Shown piece after piece: positions 7,585-15,591 of a stretch of DNA of 26,445 nucleotides (the stretch's first letter is position 1; each line of letters opens with the position of its first letter). The stretch is from the NCBI GenBank assembly GCA_005786915.1, contig SYCM01000072.1, positions 1-26,445 on the forward strand, given 5' to 3'. The notes under the pieces were generated by a model. That model searched no databases. It was not told the origin of the DNA and saw only the letters and a program-made list of their open reading frames with translations. This DNA comes from Bacteroidota bacterium. GTDB lineage: Bacteria; Bacteroidota; Bacteroidia; Flavobacteriales; Schleiferiaceae. The translations under genes and the position numbers were made by a program.

Positions 7585-7614
7585 AAAAGGCGGCCCGAGA
7601 GAGCCGCCTTTTTT
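7585..7614 (+). terminator. Bidirectional rho-independent terminator
   Basis: A near-perfect hairpin: AAGGCGGC at 7587-7594 pairs with GCCGCCTT at 7603-7610 around an 8-nt loop, extendable by flanking A-T pairs. A run of six T follows on the plus strand and four T on the minus strand. It separates the convergent KAS III gene and large propeller gene and should stop transcription from both sides. Confidence 0.92.
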
Positions 7615-7629
7615 GTGCATCGACCAAGA

Positions 7630-10600
7630 TTACCAGGCCTCGCTCTGTGCGAGTAGGGCCGCTAAGCGCTTCTCTACGTCCGTGAGCTGTTCGGCTACGA
7701 CTCGGCGCTGGTCCTTCATGGTCTGCGTCGGTTCTGAACGAATGGAGTAGGAGCCCCAAACTGCGGAACTCAGTCGGTCGCGCAGACCCGGAAGCGTTTC
7801 AAATTCTTTGCTCGCGATGAGTTCGTCGCCGTCGAGCACCAACTTCAGGGCGCGCCATTCGGTGCGCGCTGTTGCAACCTGAGCCCTCAGGGTGCTCGGG
7901 TTCGCAGTCCCGTAGGCAACTAGTTTTTCAGCTCGTTCCAGGCGCGACACCACTTCGTCCATTTGGCGACCCACCTTGTCCATGCGACCTTGCAGCGCGT
8001 CGAGCTGCTTTTGAAGTGCGACGAGTTCTGAAGGCTTCTCCGCGGGGAGGCTTACGTTGGCTAAATGCTTCACGGCAAACGAACTCGGCTTAGTCAGCGT
8101 GTCCACCTTGGTGCCGTGAACCCCAACGAGCTGCATGCTGTAGGTGCCCTCTGGGGCGAGGTAAGATCCCCGTTCGGGAGCCGTTCCGCGGGCAAATTTG
8201 CCGTCCCAGGTCGTGCGCTTGAGCCCGTTGCTGTACTTGGCTTGAAGCACGCGTATCACGTCGCCCGCGCTGTTGCGGATCACCAATGCAAGGTAGGGCT
8301 TTACTTCGTCAGCCTCGGCCCGAATGGCTTCTTTGCTCGGGTAGCTTCCCGTGGCGGACTTCTTTTCGAGTTCCTCGCGCTGCTCTTTAAGCGTCTGAGG
8401 CGCGTTTTTCACCCAGTACGTGAACGTGGCGCCCACCTTGGGATTTTCGGCCATGTAGTAGCTGGCGCCGAGGAATCCCGCCCCGCCGTATCCCAGCGGA
8501 GATGCCTCGTGAAAGAGCAGCGCCGGCTTAATCGGTAGAATCAGCGCTTCGTTCTTCTTGATGTCGTTTTTGATTTCGCGCAGCGGACTGTAGTCGTCGA
8601 GCACATAAAATCCGCGCCCAAACGTGGCCAAGACCAAATCGTCTTCGCGCTGCTGAATGGCAATGTCCCGCACGGCAACGGTCGGCAGTCCCTTCTTGAG
8701 CTCGGTCCAGGTCACGCCCGCGTCGGTGCTGGTGTACACCCCAAACTCAGTGCCCACAAAAAGCAGCGAGGGGTCCTTGTGGTCTTCGGCCAGCACGTAG
8801 CTCGAGCCGCGCTGCGGCAGTCCGGTGCTGAGGGTCTCCCAGGACTTTCCGCGGTTTTTGGTCACTAGCACGTAGGGCTTGAAGTCGCCGTTTTTGTGGT
8901 TGTTGAACACTACGTACAGCACATCTGCGGAGTGCTGCGACCATTTCACGTCATTCACAAAAGTCAGGTCGGGAATGCCCGGCAGCTTGTCCATGCGGGT
9001 CCAGTTGGCCCCTCCGTCGCTGGAGAGGTGCAGAAGGCCGTCGTCGGTTCCCACCGCCAAAAGTCCCTTGACCTTGGGCGACTCGTGCAGGGCCGTGATG
9101 TTGCCGTACATCGAGGTGCTTTGCTTGTAGGCGATGGCGTCCAGTCCTTGAATTTTGCCCATAACCGGCATCTGATGGCGGTCGAGCTGGCGTGACAAAT
9201 CGCCCGAAATGGCGGTCCAGCTGTTGCCGCGGTCGGTGCTCTTGAACACCACATTGGCGGCGAAGTACAGCGTTTTGGCGTCGTGCGGACTGATCAGCAG
9301 CGGCGCGTCCCAGTTCCACCGCCAAGCCTTGCCGCCCGCCGGCTCAATGGGCTTGATGTTGACGCCTTCGCCCGATTTTTTGTCGAAGCGCTGAAGACCG
9401 CCGTACTGAGCCTGGGCGTAGACGATGTTGGGGTCGTTCGGGTCGACCTGGGACTCAAATCCGTCGCCCGTTTGCGTCACGTACCAGTCGCTGTTGACAA
9501 TGCCGCGGTCGTTGATCGTACGGCTCGGTCCGCCCAGCGAAAAATTGTCTTGGGTGCCGCCGTAAATGCCATAAAACGGCAGGGCGTTGTCCACGGACAC
9601 GCGGTAGAACTGGGTAATGGGCAAGTTGTCCTTGTAGTGCCAGGTAGCGGCGTGGTCCCAGGTTTCATAAATGCCTCCGTCGCAGCCCATTACCAGGTGC
9701 TTGGGGTTGCTGGGGTCCTGCCAAAATGCGTGGTTGTCGACGTGCTTGTTTTTCTCACCCAAACGCTTGAACGTGGCCCCGCCGTCCTCGGACCACTGCG
9801 CGTAGGTATCCATGCTGTACACCACCTCGACGTCGTGCTTCGAAGCCATCAGCTCGACGTAGTAGTTGCCCGACGTGGCGTGGTCGCTGCGCTTGCTGTA
9901 GGACGCGCCGCGGTTGGTACTGCGGTAGGTTCCGTGGCCCTCAATCATCAGGTAGTGCACGTCGGGGTTTACCGGAGAAATAGCCAAGCTCAGTCGGCCC
10001 TTGTCGCCTCCGGGAATTCCGCCTTTGACCTCGGACCAGGTTTCGCCGCCATCTTCAGACTTCCAGATGCCCGATTCGGGTCCGCCCGACACAAAGGTGT
10101 GCACGTGGCGTCGGCGCTGGTGGGCTGTGGCGAACAGCACGTTGGGGTTGCGCGGATCCAAGTGCACCTCGTTGAACCCCGTGTGGTCCGAAACGTGAAG
10201 GACCCGGCGCCAGGTTTTACCGCCGTCGGTCGTCTTGTAAATTCCGCGCTCGCCGCCGCTGCTCCACAGCGGGCCGTAGGCTGCGACCCACACCACGTTG
10301 GCGTTTTTGGGATGCACGGCGATCATGCCGATGTGCTCCGAGGACTTGAGCCCCATGTTGGTCCAGCTCGCGCCGCCGTCTACGGACTTGTACACCCCGT
10401 CCCCGTAAGCTACCGAGCGCTGGTTGTTGTTCTCGCCGGTGCCGACCCAAACGGTGTGGGGGTTGCTGGGGTCCAGGGTAACGCAACCGATCGAATAGGA
10501 GCCCTGGTCGTCAAAAATGGGTTCAAACGTGACGCCGTGGTTGGTGGTTTTCCAAACTCCTCCCGACGCGGCGGCAACGTACCACTCGTCGGGTTGGGTC

Positions 10601-10737
10601 GGGTTTACGGCGAGGTCGGCCACTCGCCCGCTGGTGAGGGCCGGGCCTACGCTTCGGAACGCCAGGGCATCTAACTTCTGGGCCAGCAGGCTGGCGGGCA
10701 GGGCCGCGAGGGCCACAATCCAAATAATACGCTTCAT
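7630..10737 (-). CDS. Large exported Asp-box / VPS10-like beta-propeller protein with C-terminal helical region
   Basis: A 1035-residue protein with a signal peptide (MKRIIWIVALAALPASLLAQ). Many Asp-box turns follow, among them TTNHGVTF (64-71), SVDGGASW (118-125), TTDGGKTW (169-176) and SEDGGETW (227-234), with later copies such as STDRGNSW, SSDGGANW and STDAGVTW. These indicate two tandem propellers of the sortilin/VPS10 or BNR type over roughly residues 25-700. A beta-rich linker domain comes next. A heptad-like helical stretch near 905-940 follows (QKQLDALQGRMDKVGRQMDE and onward), with a second helix at the C-terminus. The family is widespread in Bacteroidota, often labelled glycosyl hydrolase, but no catalytic residues are evident and the function is unknown. 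A near-consensus -7 box lies 4 nt before the ATG. No type IX sorting tail is recognised. Confidence 0.88.
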   Translation of the reverse strand: MKRIIWIVALAALPASLLAQKLDALAFRSVGPALTSGRVADLAVNPTQPDEWYVAAASGGVWKTTNHGVTFEPIFDDQGSYSIGCVTLDPSNPHTVWVGTGENNNQRSVAYGDGVYKSVDGGASWTNMGLKSSEHIGMIAVHPKNANVVWVAAYGPLWSSGGERGIYKTTDGGKTWRRVLHVSDHTGFNEVHLDPRNPNVLFATAHQRRRHVHTFVSGGPESGIWKSEDGGETWSEVKGGIPGGDKGRLSLAISPVNPDVHYLMIEGHGTYRSTNRGASYSKRSDHATSGNYYVELMASKHDVEVVYSMDTYAQWSEDGGATFKRLGEKNKHVDNHAFWQDPSNPKHLVMGCDGGIYETWDHAATWHYKDNLPITQFYRVSVDNALPFYGIYGGTQDNFSLGGPSRTINDRGIVNSDWYVTQTGDGFESQVDPNDPNIVYAQAQYGGLQRFDKKSGEGVNIKPIEPAGGKAWRWNWDAPLLISPHDAKTLYFAANVVFKSTDRGNSWTAISGDLSRQLDRHQMPVMGKIQGLDAIAYKQSTSMYGNITALHESPKVKGLLAVGTDDGLLHLSSDGGANWTRMDKLPGIPDLTFVNDVKWSQHSADVLYVVFNNHKNGDFKPYVLVTKNRGKSWETLSTGLPQRGSSYVLAEDHKDPSLLFVGTEFGVYTSTDAGVTWTELKKGLPTVAVRDIAIQQREDDLVLATFGRGFYVLDDYSPLREIKNDIKKNEALILPIKPALLFHEASPLGYGGAGFLGASYYMAENPKVGATFTYWVKNAPQTLKEQREELEKKSATGSYPSKEAIRAEADEVKPYLALVIRNSAGDVIRVLQAKYSNGLKRTTWDGKFARGTAPERGSYLAPEGTYSMQLVGVHGTKVDTLTKPSSFAVKHLANVSLPAEKPSELVALQKQLDALQGRMDKVGRQMDEVVSRLERAEKLVAYGTANPSTLRAQVATARTEWRALKLVLDGDELIASKEFETLPGLRDRLSSAVWGSYSIRSEPTQTMKDQRRVVAEQLTDVEKRLAALLAQSEAW

Positions 10738-10741
10738 GTTC

Positions 10742-10749
10742 CGAAAATA
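10742..10749 (-). promoter_or_regulatory. Possible -7 box TATTTTCG of the large propeller gene
   Basis: On the minus strand this is TAnnTTTG with one changed base (TTCG for TTTG), in the 33-nt gap after the porin gene and 4 nt before the ATG. The geometry equals that of the other leaderless candidates. Confidence 0.4.
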
Positions 10750-10770
10750 CGCTACGGAACGCGAAGCGCC

Positions 10771-12168
10771 CTAGAACCGCACTTTATAGGTGGCGCTCAG
10801 CCGTTGGTTCAGGGTGTTCAGGGCCCAATCCTCGTGCGTTGCGGGGTTTTTAATGCTCCCGGTACGCGCCGTCACTTGGTAGGCCACGTCAAAGCCCCAG
10901 TCGCGTTCTTGATAGCCGGCCCCGAGGCCAAGCAACTGAAATGCGCTATGGTCGGCAAATTCGGTTCCAGATTCAGACCACTGGTAGCCGCCACGGAGCG
11001 TCCATTGTTCTGTGGCTCGGTATTCTCCGCCTATGCGGACTTGGTGGTGAGTTCGCAATTCAGAGGCCAATTCACGGCCCAGTTCGTAGTAATCTAGAGG
11101 TTCACTGATCACGGCGTTGACCGCTCCGGTATAGGTCCATACGGCGCAGATCGCTCCGCGCGAAGCCACGGTTTGGGCTGCGCCGACCTGAACTTGGGCG
11201 GGCAGTTGGTAACTAAACGTTTGCTCGTCGTACAGCTCAAAAGGTGTCAAATTGGACTCGGGATTAGTGGCGGTAGGTGTAATGCGGTTGCGGTAATCCC
11301 ACTGGACCCGTGCCATAGTGCCCGGCTGTACCGCGGCACTCAAGCGAAGCGACGGAGTGGCTTGCAGCGCAACCCCAAGACGAACGGTCCACTGCCCCCA
11401 GCGGGTGCTGTCCACCACCATTTTTCGGTAGGATGCGGTTACCCCAGCGGGATTAAAACCTGATTCGTTGAGCGAAAGCCGTTCTTGGCTGCGGCCGTCG
11501 CGTCGTTCGAGGCGAAGTCCTAGGGCAAACTTGTCCGTTTTTAGGGCCACGGGCAACGACCACGACGTGCGTTCGTACTCACGCATGTACCGTGTTTGCC
11601 GGATGTTGGGCAACCCATCGGCATACGCCGTGTAGCTATTACCGCTTCCGACTTCGGTCAAGTAGCCCATGTAGGCCACATAGGCGTCGTATTTTCCCAG
11701 CTCCAATAATTGGGCTGGACTGAATCCATTGGACGCAGAAACCCATTGCGCGACGGCCGATTGACTCGGGTTCATCTCGGTTTGAATCCAGTAATTGGGG
11801 TACCAGGCGTCGCGCTGGTAGGACAAGCCTAGTGACATGCGCGTTTGGGAGTTTATCCTCCACGAGCCCGCCAGATAGGCCTGCCCAAACCCTCCGCCTT
11901 GGCTTTTGAGGTCGCCCCAATCGTTGCGCAAATGCCCAGATAACTCCATTCCTCCAAATGTGGAACTGTTCATCAGCGCAGGGTTTTCGAGGCTGGAGCT
12001 GCCGTCGCCGCCGAGGGCTGCCAAGGCGCCCGCGGACCCGTTGTAGCGAGCGGTTCCGTAAAGCGGACTTTGCTGCATCCAAACCACCGAGGTGCTCTGC
12101 TGCGCCCATGCGGCGGTCGGTGCCCCGGCAATTAGGGCAAAGTAGACGAAGTTTTTCATGGCGTACAT
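10771..12168 (-). CDS. OmpP1/FadL-like outer membrane beta-barrel protein
   Basis: A 465-residue (or 462 if the second ATG at 12159 is used) exported protein with a signal peptide ending near AAWAQQ. The region after it reads YGTARYNGSAGALAALGGDG, then SSLENPALMNSS. This resembles the GTAR...GGA..A.GGD.S....NPAG block at the start of Bacteroidota FadL/OmpP1-type barrels. The rest alternates polar and aromatic residues in beta-strand fashion and ends with an aromatic residue (SATYKVRF), as outer membrane barrels do. Transport of hydrophobic compounds is the family role; the substrate here is unknown. It begins 3 nt after the stop of the repeat lipoprotein gene, so the two are almost certainly one transcript. 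Confidence 0.75.
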   Translation of the reverse strand: MYAMKNFVYFALIAGAPTAAWAQQSTSVVWMQQSPLYGTARYNGSAGALAALGGDGSSSLENPALMNSSTFGGMELSGHLRNDWGDLKSQGGGFGQAYLAGSWRINSQTRMSLGLSYQRDAWYPNYWIQTEMNPSQSAVAQWVSASNGFSPAQLLELGKYDAYVAYMGYLTEVGSGNSYTAYADGLPNIRQTRYMREYERTSWSLPVALKTDKFALGLRLERRDGRSQERLSLNESGFNPAGVTASYRKMVVDSTRWGQWTVRLGVALQATPSLRLSAAVQPGTMARVQWDYRNRITPTATNPESNLTPFELYDEQTFSYQLPAQVQVGAAQTVASRGAICAVWTYTGAVNAVISEPLDYYELGRELASELRTHHQVRIGGEYRATEQWTLRGGYQWSESGTEFADHSAFQLLGLGAGYQERDWGFDVAYQVTARTGSIKNPATHEDWALNTLNQRLSATYKVRF

Positions 12169-12171
12169 GGC

Positions 12172-13236
12172 TTAGGGCCGGCGGACGCTTGGGCTTCCGC
12201 CGCCGCGCGGTGCTGATGGAGCGGCGCTGGGGGTGCTGCGCGGGGCCGACGGGGCGGCGCTCGGTGTGCTACGGGGCGCACTCAGCTGGCTTGGACGCGC
12301 TTCAGACTCATTCGGTACTCGCGGGGGTCGCTGGACCTCGGGCTGACGGGATTGCGGCGCCTGAGGTGCGGTGCGGCTCGCGGGCGGATTGGGTCGCGTC
12401 GGCAGGGGTTCGGCGACGGTTCCAGGTTGGGTTCCGCGGGCGGGTCGGCTTGGGGCGGGCTCTGCGACACGTTCCGACGGGCTCAGGCCCGGCCTAGGTG
12501 CGTCGACGCTTCCCCCGCCGGGATTATTGATTACCACCGGCCGGCGGTAGGGCGTGGGGCTAGCGTTGATTTGCTGCCGGCGCAGGCCGTCGTCGGGGGT
12601 GGGATCGACCGTGCCGCCGCCTGAACCACCTCCGTTGCCTCCTCCTGGCTGCGACCAGCCGCCACCCGGACGATTCCAGCGGTATCCGCGCCGATACCCG
12701 TAGGGATATCCCCAGGGGCTCCCGTAGCCACCGTAGCCGTAGTAACCACCGTAGGCACCGTAGGGGTCCCACCCCCAAGGGGTGTTCCATCCGTAGCCTC
12801 CGTACCATGGGTCGTTCCATCCGTATCCACCGTACCAAGGGTCATTCCAGAATCCGCCAAACCATGGATCATTCCAACCGTAATTCCGATTCCAACCGTT
12901 CCATCGGTTAGGCATGTTCCAACCTCCGTAAAACGCATAAGGATCCTGGAGCATCCACGGTTGGCTCCAATGGTAGTAGTAGGTGGGGTAGTAAACGTAG
13001 CGGACTACGGTTCGGGTGCGGGTCGCGCGTTCAGCCCGGCCGTCTTGATCTTCTTGGGCGGCTTGGTCGTCGGCACCTTCTTGATAACCTTTTTGGTATC
13101 CCGATTCGTAGCCGTCGCGGTAGGCCTGGGAATTCGACCACGAATACGAGCCGTCAAAATCCTCAAAGGCGGCCTGCGGGGTTCCGCACGAAGACAGCAA
13201 AAAGCCAAGAGGGGCAAGGAGTAGGAGGTAGCGCAT
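12172..13236 (-). CDS. Lipoprotein with Trp/Gly/Tyr-rich repeats and Pro/Ser-rich tail
   Basis: A 354-residue predicted lipoprotein. The signal peptide MRYLLLLAPLGFLLSSC has a lipobox LSSC with Cys17 as the lipidation site. A YxxG segment follows (about 39-54, GYESGYQKGYQEG), then an acidic/basic stretch. An aromatic tract at residues 86-190 contains WNDPWFGGF and two exact copies of WNDPWYGGYG (130-149), with looser variants after. A Gly-rich linker and a disordered Pro/Ser/Arg tail with two near-identical 11-residue units close the protein. The start at 13236 is chosen over upstream codons because the signal peptide begins there and the longer frame would overlap the proS leader. I recognise no catalytic domain. 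Similar low-complexity surface lipoproteins occur in Bacteroidota, with unknown roles. It precedes the porin gene by 3 nt. Confidence 0.8.
   Translation of the reverse strand: MRYLLLLAPLGFLLSSCGTPQAAFEDFDGSYSWSNSQAYRDGYESGYQKGYQEGADDQAAQEDQDGRAERATRTRTVVRYVYYPTYYYHWSQPWMLQDPYAFYGGWNMPNRWNGWNRNYGWNDPWFGGFWNDPWYGGYGWNDPWYGGYGWNTPWGWDPYGAYGGYYGYGGYGSPWGYPYGYRRGYRWNRPGGGWSQPGGGNGGGSGGGTVDPTPDDGLRRQQINASPTPYRRPVVINNPGGGSVDAPRPGLSPSERVAEPAPSRPARGTQPGTVAEPLPTRPNPPASRTAPQAPQSRQPEVQRPPRVPNESEARPSQLSAPRSTPSAAPSAPRSTPSAAPSAPRGGGSPSVRRP
12217..12282 (-). repeat. Two tandem 33-nt units encoding SAPRSTPSAAP
   Basis: Two adjacent 33-nt units at 12250-12282 and 12217-12249 encode the same 11 residues near the C-terminus of the repeat lipoprotein. 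The DNA copies differ at several third positions, so the duplication is not very recent or is under protein-level selection. Slippage-driven length variation is possible. Confidence 0.8.
12787..12876 (-). repeat. Coding tandem repeat, WNDPW(Y/F)GG(Y/F) units of about 30 nt
   Basis: Three successive units within the lipoprotein gene: one 9-residue variant, then two identical 10-residue units at 12790-12849, followed by a degenerate copy starting WNTPWGW. The nucleotide copies are similar but not identical. The unit length and the coding frame rule out a CRISPR array. Confidence 0.85.
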
Positions 13237-13242
13237 CGGCCG

Positions 13243-13250
13243 TACTTTTG
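13243..13250 (+). promoter_or_regulatory. -7 promoter box TACTTTTG of proS
   Basis: Perfect TAnnTTTG on the plus strand in the 51-nt gap between the divergent lipoprotein gene and proS. It lies 37 nt before the proS ATG, so unlike most boxes in the window it gives a real 5-prime leader of about 30 nt. No clear -33 TTG is visible at 19-21 nt. Confidence 0.55.
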
Positions 13251-13290
13251 GGGTTCTTAGTAATGAACCCAAATTGCATACCAAAGTATG
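13251..13290 (+). promoter_or_regulatory. Two short inverted repeats in the proS leader
   Basis: GGGTTC (13251-13256) pairs with GAACCC (13265-13270) around 8 nt, directly after the -7 box. A second perfect palindrome, CATAC-CAAA-GTATG (13277-13290), includes the proS ATG in its 3-prime arm. Either could be an operator or a small mRNA hairpin that tunes initiation. Both are short enough that chance is not excluded. Confidence 0.35.
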
Positions 13291-14760
13291 GCAAAGAACT
13301 TGACGCCTCGTGGCACCGACTACAGTAAATGGTACAACGAACTCGTAGTGCAGGCCGACCTGGCGGAAAATTCAGGTGTACGCGGATGCATGGTAATAAA
13401 GCCGCACGGCTACGCCATTTGGGAAGGAATGCAAGCCGAATTGGACCGGCGCTTCAAGGAAACGGGGCACGTAAACGCATATTTTCCGCTGTTCATTCCG
13501 AAGAGCTACTTCAGTAAGGAGGCTGATCACGTAGACGGCTTTGCGAAAGAGTGCGCCGTAGTAACTCACTACCGCCTTAAAACGGCCCCCGACGGCAAGG
13601 GCGTGGTGGTGGACGAAGACGCTAAGCTCGAAGAGGAACTCATCGTGCGTCCGACCTCAGAAACCATCATTTGGGACACCTACCGAGGGTGGGTACAGAG
13701 CTACCGCGACCTTCCGATTTTGGTCAACCAATGGGCCAATGTGGTGCGTTGGGAGATGCGCACGCGCTTGTTTTTGCGCACGGCGGAGTTTCTTTGGCAA
13801 GAGGGCCACACCGCCCATGCGACCCGCGAAGAGGCGATCGCCGAAGCGGAGCAAATGCTTGAAGTTTATGCTGAGTTTGCGGAAAATGTTCTCGCTATAC
13901 CTGTTGTGAGGGGCGTCAAGACGCCAAACGAGCGCTTTGCGGGTGCGCTGGAGACCTACTGCATCGAAGCGCTGATGCAGGACGGAAAAGCGCTGCAGGC
14001 TGGCACTTCGCATTTTTTAGGTCAGAATTTTGCCAAAGCGTTTGACGTGAAGTTTCAGGACCGCGACGGCGAAGTCAAGCACGTTTGGGCGACTTCGTGG
14101 GGCGTGTCGACGCGCTTGATGGGGGCCTTGGTTATGACGCACTCCGACGACAACGGACTGGTGCTTCCACCCAAATTGGCACCGATTCAGGTAGTGATTG
14201 TTCCGATTTACCGTGGAGAAGACGAGCTAGAGGCCATTTCAGTGGTGGCCAAGCAGCTGGCCGCCGACCTTCGGGCCCACGGAGTTCGCGTGAAGTACGA
14301 CGACCGCGATACCTACAAACCGGGATGGAAGTTCAACGAGTACGAGCTTAAGGGCGTTCCGGTGCGCATCGCGATCGGACCTCGCGACTTAGCCAACGGC
14401 GTGGTGGAGCTCGCGCGGCGCGACACGCTTTCTAAGGATTCCGTGCCCCTGGAGGGCCTTGCGGCCTCCATGCCGCAGCGCTTGGCCGAAATCCAGCAAG
14501 CCCTGTACGACCGCGCGCTCGCGCACCGCGAGGCCAACATGCACGTGGTGAACACGTGGAGCGAATTTGAGGCGGCGCTCGATGCGGGCGGATTTGTGTC
14601 CGCGCATTGGGACGGCACGCCCGAGACCGAGGAACGCATCAAAGAGCGCACGAAGGCAACGATTCGGTGCATTCCGTTGAACAACGCCCAGGAGGCGGGG
14701 GTTTGTGTGCTTACCGGCGCACCCTCGACGCAACGGGTTCTTTTTGCACGCGCCTACTGA
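13288..14760 (+). CDS. proS: Prolyl-tRNA synthetase, short archaeal/eukaryote-type
   Basis: Charges tRNA-Pro with proline. The 490 residues form a class II synthetase of the type lacking the bacterial INS editing insertion and carrying a C-terminal extension. Diagnostic regions are PTSE (122-125), motif 2 RWEMRTRLFLRTAEFLWQEG (154-173, with HTAHAT just after) and motif 3 around MTHSDDNGLVLPPKLAP. The anticodon-binding domain follows (VVIVPIYRG, YDDRDTYKPGWKFNEYE). This form is common in Bacteroidota. The N-terminus MAKNLTPRGTDYSKWYNELV is characteristic, which supports the ATG at 13288. The stop overlaps the next gene by 1 nt (TGATG). Confidence 0.97.
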   Translation: MAKNLTPRGTDYSKWYNELVVQADLAENSGVRGCMVIKPHGYAIWEGMQAELDRRFKETGHVNAYFPLFIPKSYFSKEADHVDGFAKECAVVTHYRLKTAPDGKGVVVDEDAKLEEELIVRPTSETIIWDTYRGWVQSYRDLPILVNQWANVVRWEMRTRLFLRTAEFLWQEGHTAHATREEAIAEAEQMLEVYAEFAENVLAIPVVRGVKTPNERFAGALETYCIEALMQDGKALQAGTSHFLGQNFAKAFDVKFQDRDGEVKHVWATSWGVSTRLMGALVMTHSDDNGLVLPPKLAPIQVVIVPIYRGEDELEAISVVAKQLAADLRAHGVRVKYDDRDTYKPGWKFNEYELKGVPVRIAIGPRDLANGVVELARRDTLSKDSVPLEGLAASMPQRLAEIQQALYDRALAHREANMHVVNTWSEFEAALDAGGFVSAHWDGTPETEERIKERTKATIRCIPLNNAQEAGVCVLTGAPSTQRVLFARAY

Positions 14761-15428
14761 TGAAAAAGCCTGAAGCCACTCCCGATTTGATTCTTCAAAC
14801 GCTCGCTACGAAGTCGAGCAACAAGCAACTTGTGCACCGCCGCGTGCTTTCGGCATTTGCGGAATTGCGGCACGTGGTTCAGGCGGTTGCGGTAGAACTC
14901 AATAGCCAAATGGTCGGTATTGACCGGACGGTGGTGGTCGAGTTTGTCGATCGAGGGGAGTTCGAATTCGAGATCCGATTTTCGGGAGACTCGCTGGTTT
15001 TCCAAGTGCACACCAATGCGTTTTTACTGCCTTCAGGGCATCCGGTGCTCGCGTCTCCCTACGTGAAGTCCGACCCAAATAGAGCGTTTTTCGGTCTGAT
15101 TCACGTGTATAATTTCCTGTCGGATTCGTTCCGCATGCGCCGACTTAACGACGTGGGGACCCTAGTAAGTCGGTTTTTTGTCAACGGATCGGGACACCAC
15201 TTTGTAGAGGGGGTGGGGCCACTGAATTTGCCCCTCAAAGAGTCGGAAGTTTGCGCCGACGACCTCAGGGCTTGGCTGTACCGGTTAATGGTTACCGCGA
15301 TGGACTTTGATTTGCAAGCGGCTCCGTTTGAAGCGATACAAGAAGTGTCAGTGCTGGCACTCGAAGGAATTCGTGAAGAATTAAGGCAGCGCACGGGCAA
15401 ACGCTTGGGTTTCCGCCCCGGGGGCTGA
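14760..15428 (+). CDS. Conserved-looking hypothetical protein coupled to proS
   Basis: I do not recognise this 222-residue protein. It has no signal peptide or membrane segment and looks cytosolic, mixed alpha/beta. An N-terminal helical part (about 1-50) is followed by beta strands around VVVEFVDRGEFEFEIRFSG. A central SDSFRMRRLNDVGTLVSRFF comes next, with a helical C-terminus that includes AWLYRLMVTAMDFDLQAAPF and a basic end. Its frame is open upstream, but the ATG at 14760 shares one base with the proS stop (TGATG), the typical start for a translationally coupled gene. The junction suggests a function needed together with ProRS or translation, but that is inference. Confidence 0.75.
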   Translation: MKKPEATPDLILQTLATKSSNKQLVHRRVLSAFAELRHVVQAVAVELNSQMVGIDRTVVVEFVDRGEFEFEIRFSGDSLVFQVHTNAFLLPSGHPVLASPYVKSDPNRAFFGLIHVYNFLSDSFRMRRLNDVGTLVSRFFVNGSGHHFVEGVGPLNLPLKESEVCADDLRAWLYRLMVTAMDFDLQAAPFEAIQEVSVLALEGIREELRQRTGKRLGFRPGG

Positions 15429-15446
15429 TCGAATTCTTTTCGGAGA

Positions 15447-15478
15447 CTTGCTGCGGAACGGTAAATTTTATATCTTTG
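15447..15478 (+). promoter_or_regulatory. Promoter of tRNA-Glu and rpsT (CTTG-N20-TATCTTTG)
   Basis: The -7 box TATCTTTG (15471-15478) is a perfect TAnnTTTG. A -33-type CTTG at 15447-15450 is separated from it by 20 nt, inside the 19-21 nt spacing known for Bacteroidota. The predicted start falls about a dozen bases before the tRNA. This is the only promoter in the window where both elements are evident, as expected for a stable-RNA gene. Confidence 0.85.
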
Positions 15479-15494
15479 CGCTCCCAAAACATAG

Positions 15495-15568
15495 GGCCCG
15501 TTCGTCTAGCGGTTCAGGACATCTCCCTTTCACGGAGAAGATCACGGGTTCGAATCCCGTACGGGTCA
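15495..15568 (+). tRNA. tRNA-Glu (anticodon TTC)
   Basis: A full cloverleaf of 74 nt. The acceptor stem GGCCCGT pairs with ACGGGTC (one G-T wobble), with discriminator A at 15568. The anticodon stem TCTCC/GGAGA (15522-15526 and 15534-15538) closes the loop CTTTCAC with anticodon TTC at 15529-15531. The T arm is ACGGG-TTCGAAT-CCCGT. CCA is not encoded. The gene is 23 nt upstream of rpsT and shares its promoter. Confidence 0.97.
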
Positions 15569-15591
15569 CAAACAACAAAAACTAGCTAACC

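Noticed and set aside
9283..10674. Plus-strand open frame of 463 codons opposite the large propeller gene
   Set aside because: Antisense shadow of a strongly supported gene in GC-rich DNA; its product has no domain or motif and the minus-strand frame has a signal peptide and Asp-boxes.
12787..12876. Regular 30-nt repeats considered as a CRISPR array
   Set aside because: Repeats are contiguous without unique spacers, imperfect at third positions and in frame with a coding sequence.
12531..12938. Out-of-frame minus-strand open frame inside the repeat lipoprotein, with GT-rich repeats
   Set aside because: Repeat character follows from the underlying coding repeat; no independent start signal, and the lipoprotein frame explains the periodicity.
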